From assembly GCF_030814995.1 (NCBI RefSeq), contig NZ_JAUSVX010000002.1, forward strand, positions 62,001-126,000: a stretch of 64,000 bases of DNA, read 5' to 3'. The DNA is from Labrys wisconsinensis. Its GTDB lineage: Bacteria > Pseudomonadota > Alphaproteobacteria > Rhizobiales > Labraceae. The position numbers and the translations under genes are program-made. Below the pieces are notes generated by a model that searched no databases, was not told where the DNA came from, and saw only the letters and a program-made list of their open reading frames with translations. Each line of letters starts with the position of its first letter. The first letter of the stretch is position 1. Positions 62,061 to 64,000 of the stretch are shown one piece after another.

Positions 62061-64000
62061 TCACCCGGCCTTGTTGACCCGCATGTACCATTCAACCAGC
62101 CGGCGGACCTGCCGTTCCGTGTAGCCGCGCGTCATCATCCGCTTGAGGAAGTCGGCGTGCTGCTTCTCGGTCTTCGAGTCCTTCTTGGTGCCGAAGCTGA
62201 TGATCGGCAGAAGGTCCTCGACCTGGCTGAACATGCGCTTCTCGATGACCTCCCTGATCTTCTCGTAGCTGGTCCAGGACGGGTTGCGCCCCTGATTGCC
62301 CGCCCGGGCCCGCAGGGCGAACTTGACGATCTCGTTGCGGAAGTCCTTGGGATTGGCGATGCCGGCCGGCTTCTCGATCTTGGAGAGCTCGCCGTCGAGG
62401 ATCTGGCGGTCGAACACCTGGCCGGTGTCGGCGTCCTTGAAGTCCTGCTCCTCGATCCAGGCGTCGGCATAGGCGATGTAGCGGTCGAACAGGTTCTGGC
62501 CGTACTCGCTGTAGGATTCGATATAGGCCTTCTGGATCTCGCGGCCGATGAACTCGGCATAGCGCGGCGCCAGGGCCGACTTGATGAAGTCGAGATAGCG
62601 CTGCTCGACCTCCTTGGGGTACTGCTCGCGCTTGAGCGCCTGCTCGAGCACATACATCAGGTGCACGGGGTCGGCGGCGATCTCCTCGGTGTCGTAGTTG
62701 AAGGTCTCGGACAGCACCTTGAAGGCGAAGCGCGTCGAGATGCCGGTCATGCCCTCGGACACGCCGGCCGCCTCGCGATATTCCTGGATCGACTTGGCCT
62801 TCGGGTCCGTGTCCTTCAGGTTGTCGCCGTTGTAGACCCGCATCTTGGAGAAGAGCGGCGAGTTCTGGTGCTCCTTGAGGCGCGAGAGCACGCAGAAGCG
62901 GCTGAGGATCTCCAGCACCTCCGGCGCGCAGGGGGCGTCGCTGAGCTCGCTGCCTTCCAGCAGCTTGGCGTAGATCATCGCCTCCTCGTTGACGCGCAGG
63001 CAGTAGGGGACCTTGACCACGCAGATGCGGTCGAGGAAGGCCTCGTTGTTCTTGTTGTTCTTGAACTGCTCCCATTCCGATTCGTTGGAATGGGCGAGGA
63101 CGATGCCCTGGAAGGGCAGGCCGCCGATATTCTCCGTGCCGGCGTAGTTTCCCTCCTGCGTCGCGGTCAGCAGGGGGTGCAGCACCTTGATCGGCGCCTT
63201 GAACATCTCGACGAACTCGAGCAGGCCCTGCGTGGTGCGGTTGAGGCCGCCGGAATAGCTGTAGGCGTCCGGATCGTTCTGGGCGTAGTGCTCGAGCTTG
63301 CGGATGTCGATCTTGCCGACCAGGGCGGAGATGTCCTGGTTGTTCTCGTCGCCCGGCTCGGTCTTGGCGACGTTGATCTGGCGCAGCTTGGAGGGGTAGA
63401 GCCGCACCACGGAGAACTTGGAGATGTCGCCGTCGAACTGGTCGAGCCGCTTGGCGGCCCAGGGCGAGCAGATGCCGGTCAGGCGGCGGCGGGCGATGCC
63501 GTAATGGCTCTCCAGGACCTCGCCCATCGTCTCCGGCTTGAACAGGCCGAGGGGCGATTCGAAGATCGGGCTGATCTCGTTGCCGGCGGCCAGCACGTAG
63601 ATCGGCTGCGTCTCCATCAGCTGCTTCAGCCGCTCGGCCAGCGAGGACTTGCCGCCGCCGACCGGGCCGAGGAGGTAGAGGATCTGCTTGCGCTCCTCCA
63701 GCCCCTGCGCCGCATGCTGGAAATAGCTGACCACGCGCTGGATCGTGTCCTCCATGCCGAAAAAGCCGGTCATGGTCGGATAGATCTTGATTGTCCTGTT
63801 CAGGAAGATCCGGCCCAGGCGCAGATCCGTGCTGGTATCGAGCACGATCGGTTCGCCGATGGCGGAGACCATCCGTTCGGCTGCCGTTGCATACATCCCG
63901 GGATTATCTCGGCAGCCCGCAAGGTAATCCGTGAGGCTCATGAACTCTCGTCTCTCCCGCTCATAGGCGGATGAGAAGAGGTTGAATATTTCAGCACTCT
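62061..64000 (-). CDS. prkA: PrkA/YeaG family AAA+ serine protein kinase, start beyond the window edge
   Basis: At least 646 residues. The AAA+ core has Walker A GPVGGGKSS in YLLGPVGGGKSSLAERLK; the C-terminal part includes FVEMFKAPIKVLHPLLTATQ, NNKNNEAFLDR and the kinase-like tail NPSWTSYEKIREVIE. The Met at 63941 is probably internal: the frame continues to base 64000 as IFNLFSSAYERERREFMSL, which aligns with the N-terminus of E. coli YeaG (IFDHYRQRYEAAKDEEFTL). The true start should lie only a few codons outside. In E. coli the operon responds to nitrogen limitation and stationary phase. Confidence 0.95.
   Translation of the reverse strand, partial: SAEIFNLFSSAYERERREFMSLTDYLAGCRDNPGMYATAAERMVSAIGEPIVLDTSTDLRLGRIFLNRTIKIYPTMTGFFGMEDTIQRVVSYFQHAAQGLEERKQILYLLGPVGGGKSSLAERLKQLMETQPIYVLAAGNEISPIFESPLGLFKPETMGEVLESHYGIARRRLTGICSPWAAKRLDQFDGDISKFSVVRLYPSKLRQINVAKTEPGDENNQDISALVGKIDIRKLEHYAQNDPDAYSYSGGLNRTTQGLLEFVEMFKAPIKVLHPLLTATQEGNYAGTENIGGLPFQGIVLAHSNESEWEQFKNNKNNEAFLDRICVVKVPYCLRVNEEAMIYAKLLEGSELSDAPCAPEVLEILSRFCVLSRLKEHQNSPLFSKMRVYNGDNLKDTDPKAKSIQEYREAAGVSEGMTGISTRFAFKVLSETFNYDTEEIAADPVHLMYVLEQALKREQYPKEVEQRYLDFIKSALAPRYAEFIGREIQKAYIESYSEYGQNLFDRYIAYADAWIEEQDFKDADTGQVFDRQILDGELSKIEKPAGIANPKDFRNEIVKFALRARAGNQGRNPSWTSYEKIREVIEKRMFSQVEDLLPIISFGTKKDSKTEKQHADFLKRMMTRGYTERQVRRLVEWYMRVNKAG

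Noticed and set aside
61614-63974. A 786-codon plus-strand open frame opposite yeaH and prkA
   Set aside because: Antisense to two highly conserved genes, with a low-complexity Leu/Gly/Asp/Val composition.

Overview
The window is GC-rich DNA from an alphaproteobacterium, most likely of the order Hyphomicrobiales (Rhizobiales). The pointers are an HdaA-type DnaA regulator beside a CDP-alcohol phosphatidyltransferase and an AI-2E-type permease, a ppk/ppx pair, rnd and aspS on the left, many ABC importers, SDR dehydrogenases and IclR regulators in the middle, and a prkA-yeaH-spoVR operon on the right. The genus cannot be named from the sequence. Genes are tightly packed, and many neighbours overlap as ATGA, GTGA or TGATG, which implies translational coupling. 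I saw no tRNA, rRNA, CRISPR array, transposase or prophage gene.

Left block (1-11956), mostly conserved housekeeping genes: a truncated substrate-binding lipoprotein and a TelA-family protein (minus); then CDP-alcohol phosphatidyltransferase, AI-2E-family permease and HdaA; polyphosphate kinase and exopolyphosphatase; an SDR dehydrogenase; RNase D (minus); and aspartyl-tRNA synthetase. The divergent gap between telA and the phosphatidyltransferase holds two perfect inverted repeats.

12071-17408: a surface-polysaccharide glycosyltransferase run (GT2, three GT4, GT8). One member has locally lower GC and AT-rich upstream DNA.

17851-29456: an IclR regulator convergent with a twelve-gene minus-strand catabolic cluster. 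The cluster encodes a BKACE-type beta-keto acid cleavage enzyme, a VOC protein, a class III aminotransferase, a flavin reductase and an LLM monooxygenase, two closely similar SDRs, a Pot-type ABC importer (ATPase, two permeases, Tat-exported binding protein) and a third SDR. Two promoter regions in it share an AT-rich motif that is a candidate operator. Taken together this looks like an uptake and degradation route for an unidentified amine or amino acid, possibly one with a beta-hydroxy group.

29770-39587: a MaeB-type malic enzyme with a phosphotransacetylase-like domain, a pair of palindromic intergenic repeats, then an AfuABC/FbpABC-type importer on the minus strand. Divergent from the importer is a response regulator / sensor kinase / binding-protein operon that resembles a periplasmic-ligand sensing system.

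39798-50808: a second catabolic locus arranged around an IclR gene. Minus strand: a GSA-like aminotransferase, an M81 (MlrC) metallopeptidase, a mannonate-dehydratase-like isomerase and a GMC oxidoreductase. Plus strand: IclR, a FrcABC-like sugar importer and two SDRs.

50851-64000: a large exported protein of unknown function, a PfkB kinase, a glycine-zipper lipoprotein, a PLD-type cardiolipin synthase, an EmrAB-type efflux pair whose upstream region is packed with inverted repeats, and the SpoVR/YeaH/PrkA stress operon. The last of these runs off the right edge.
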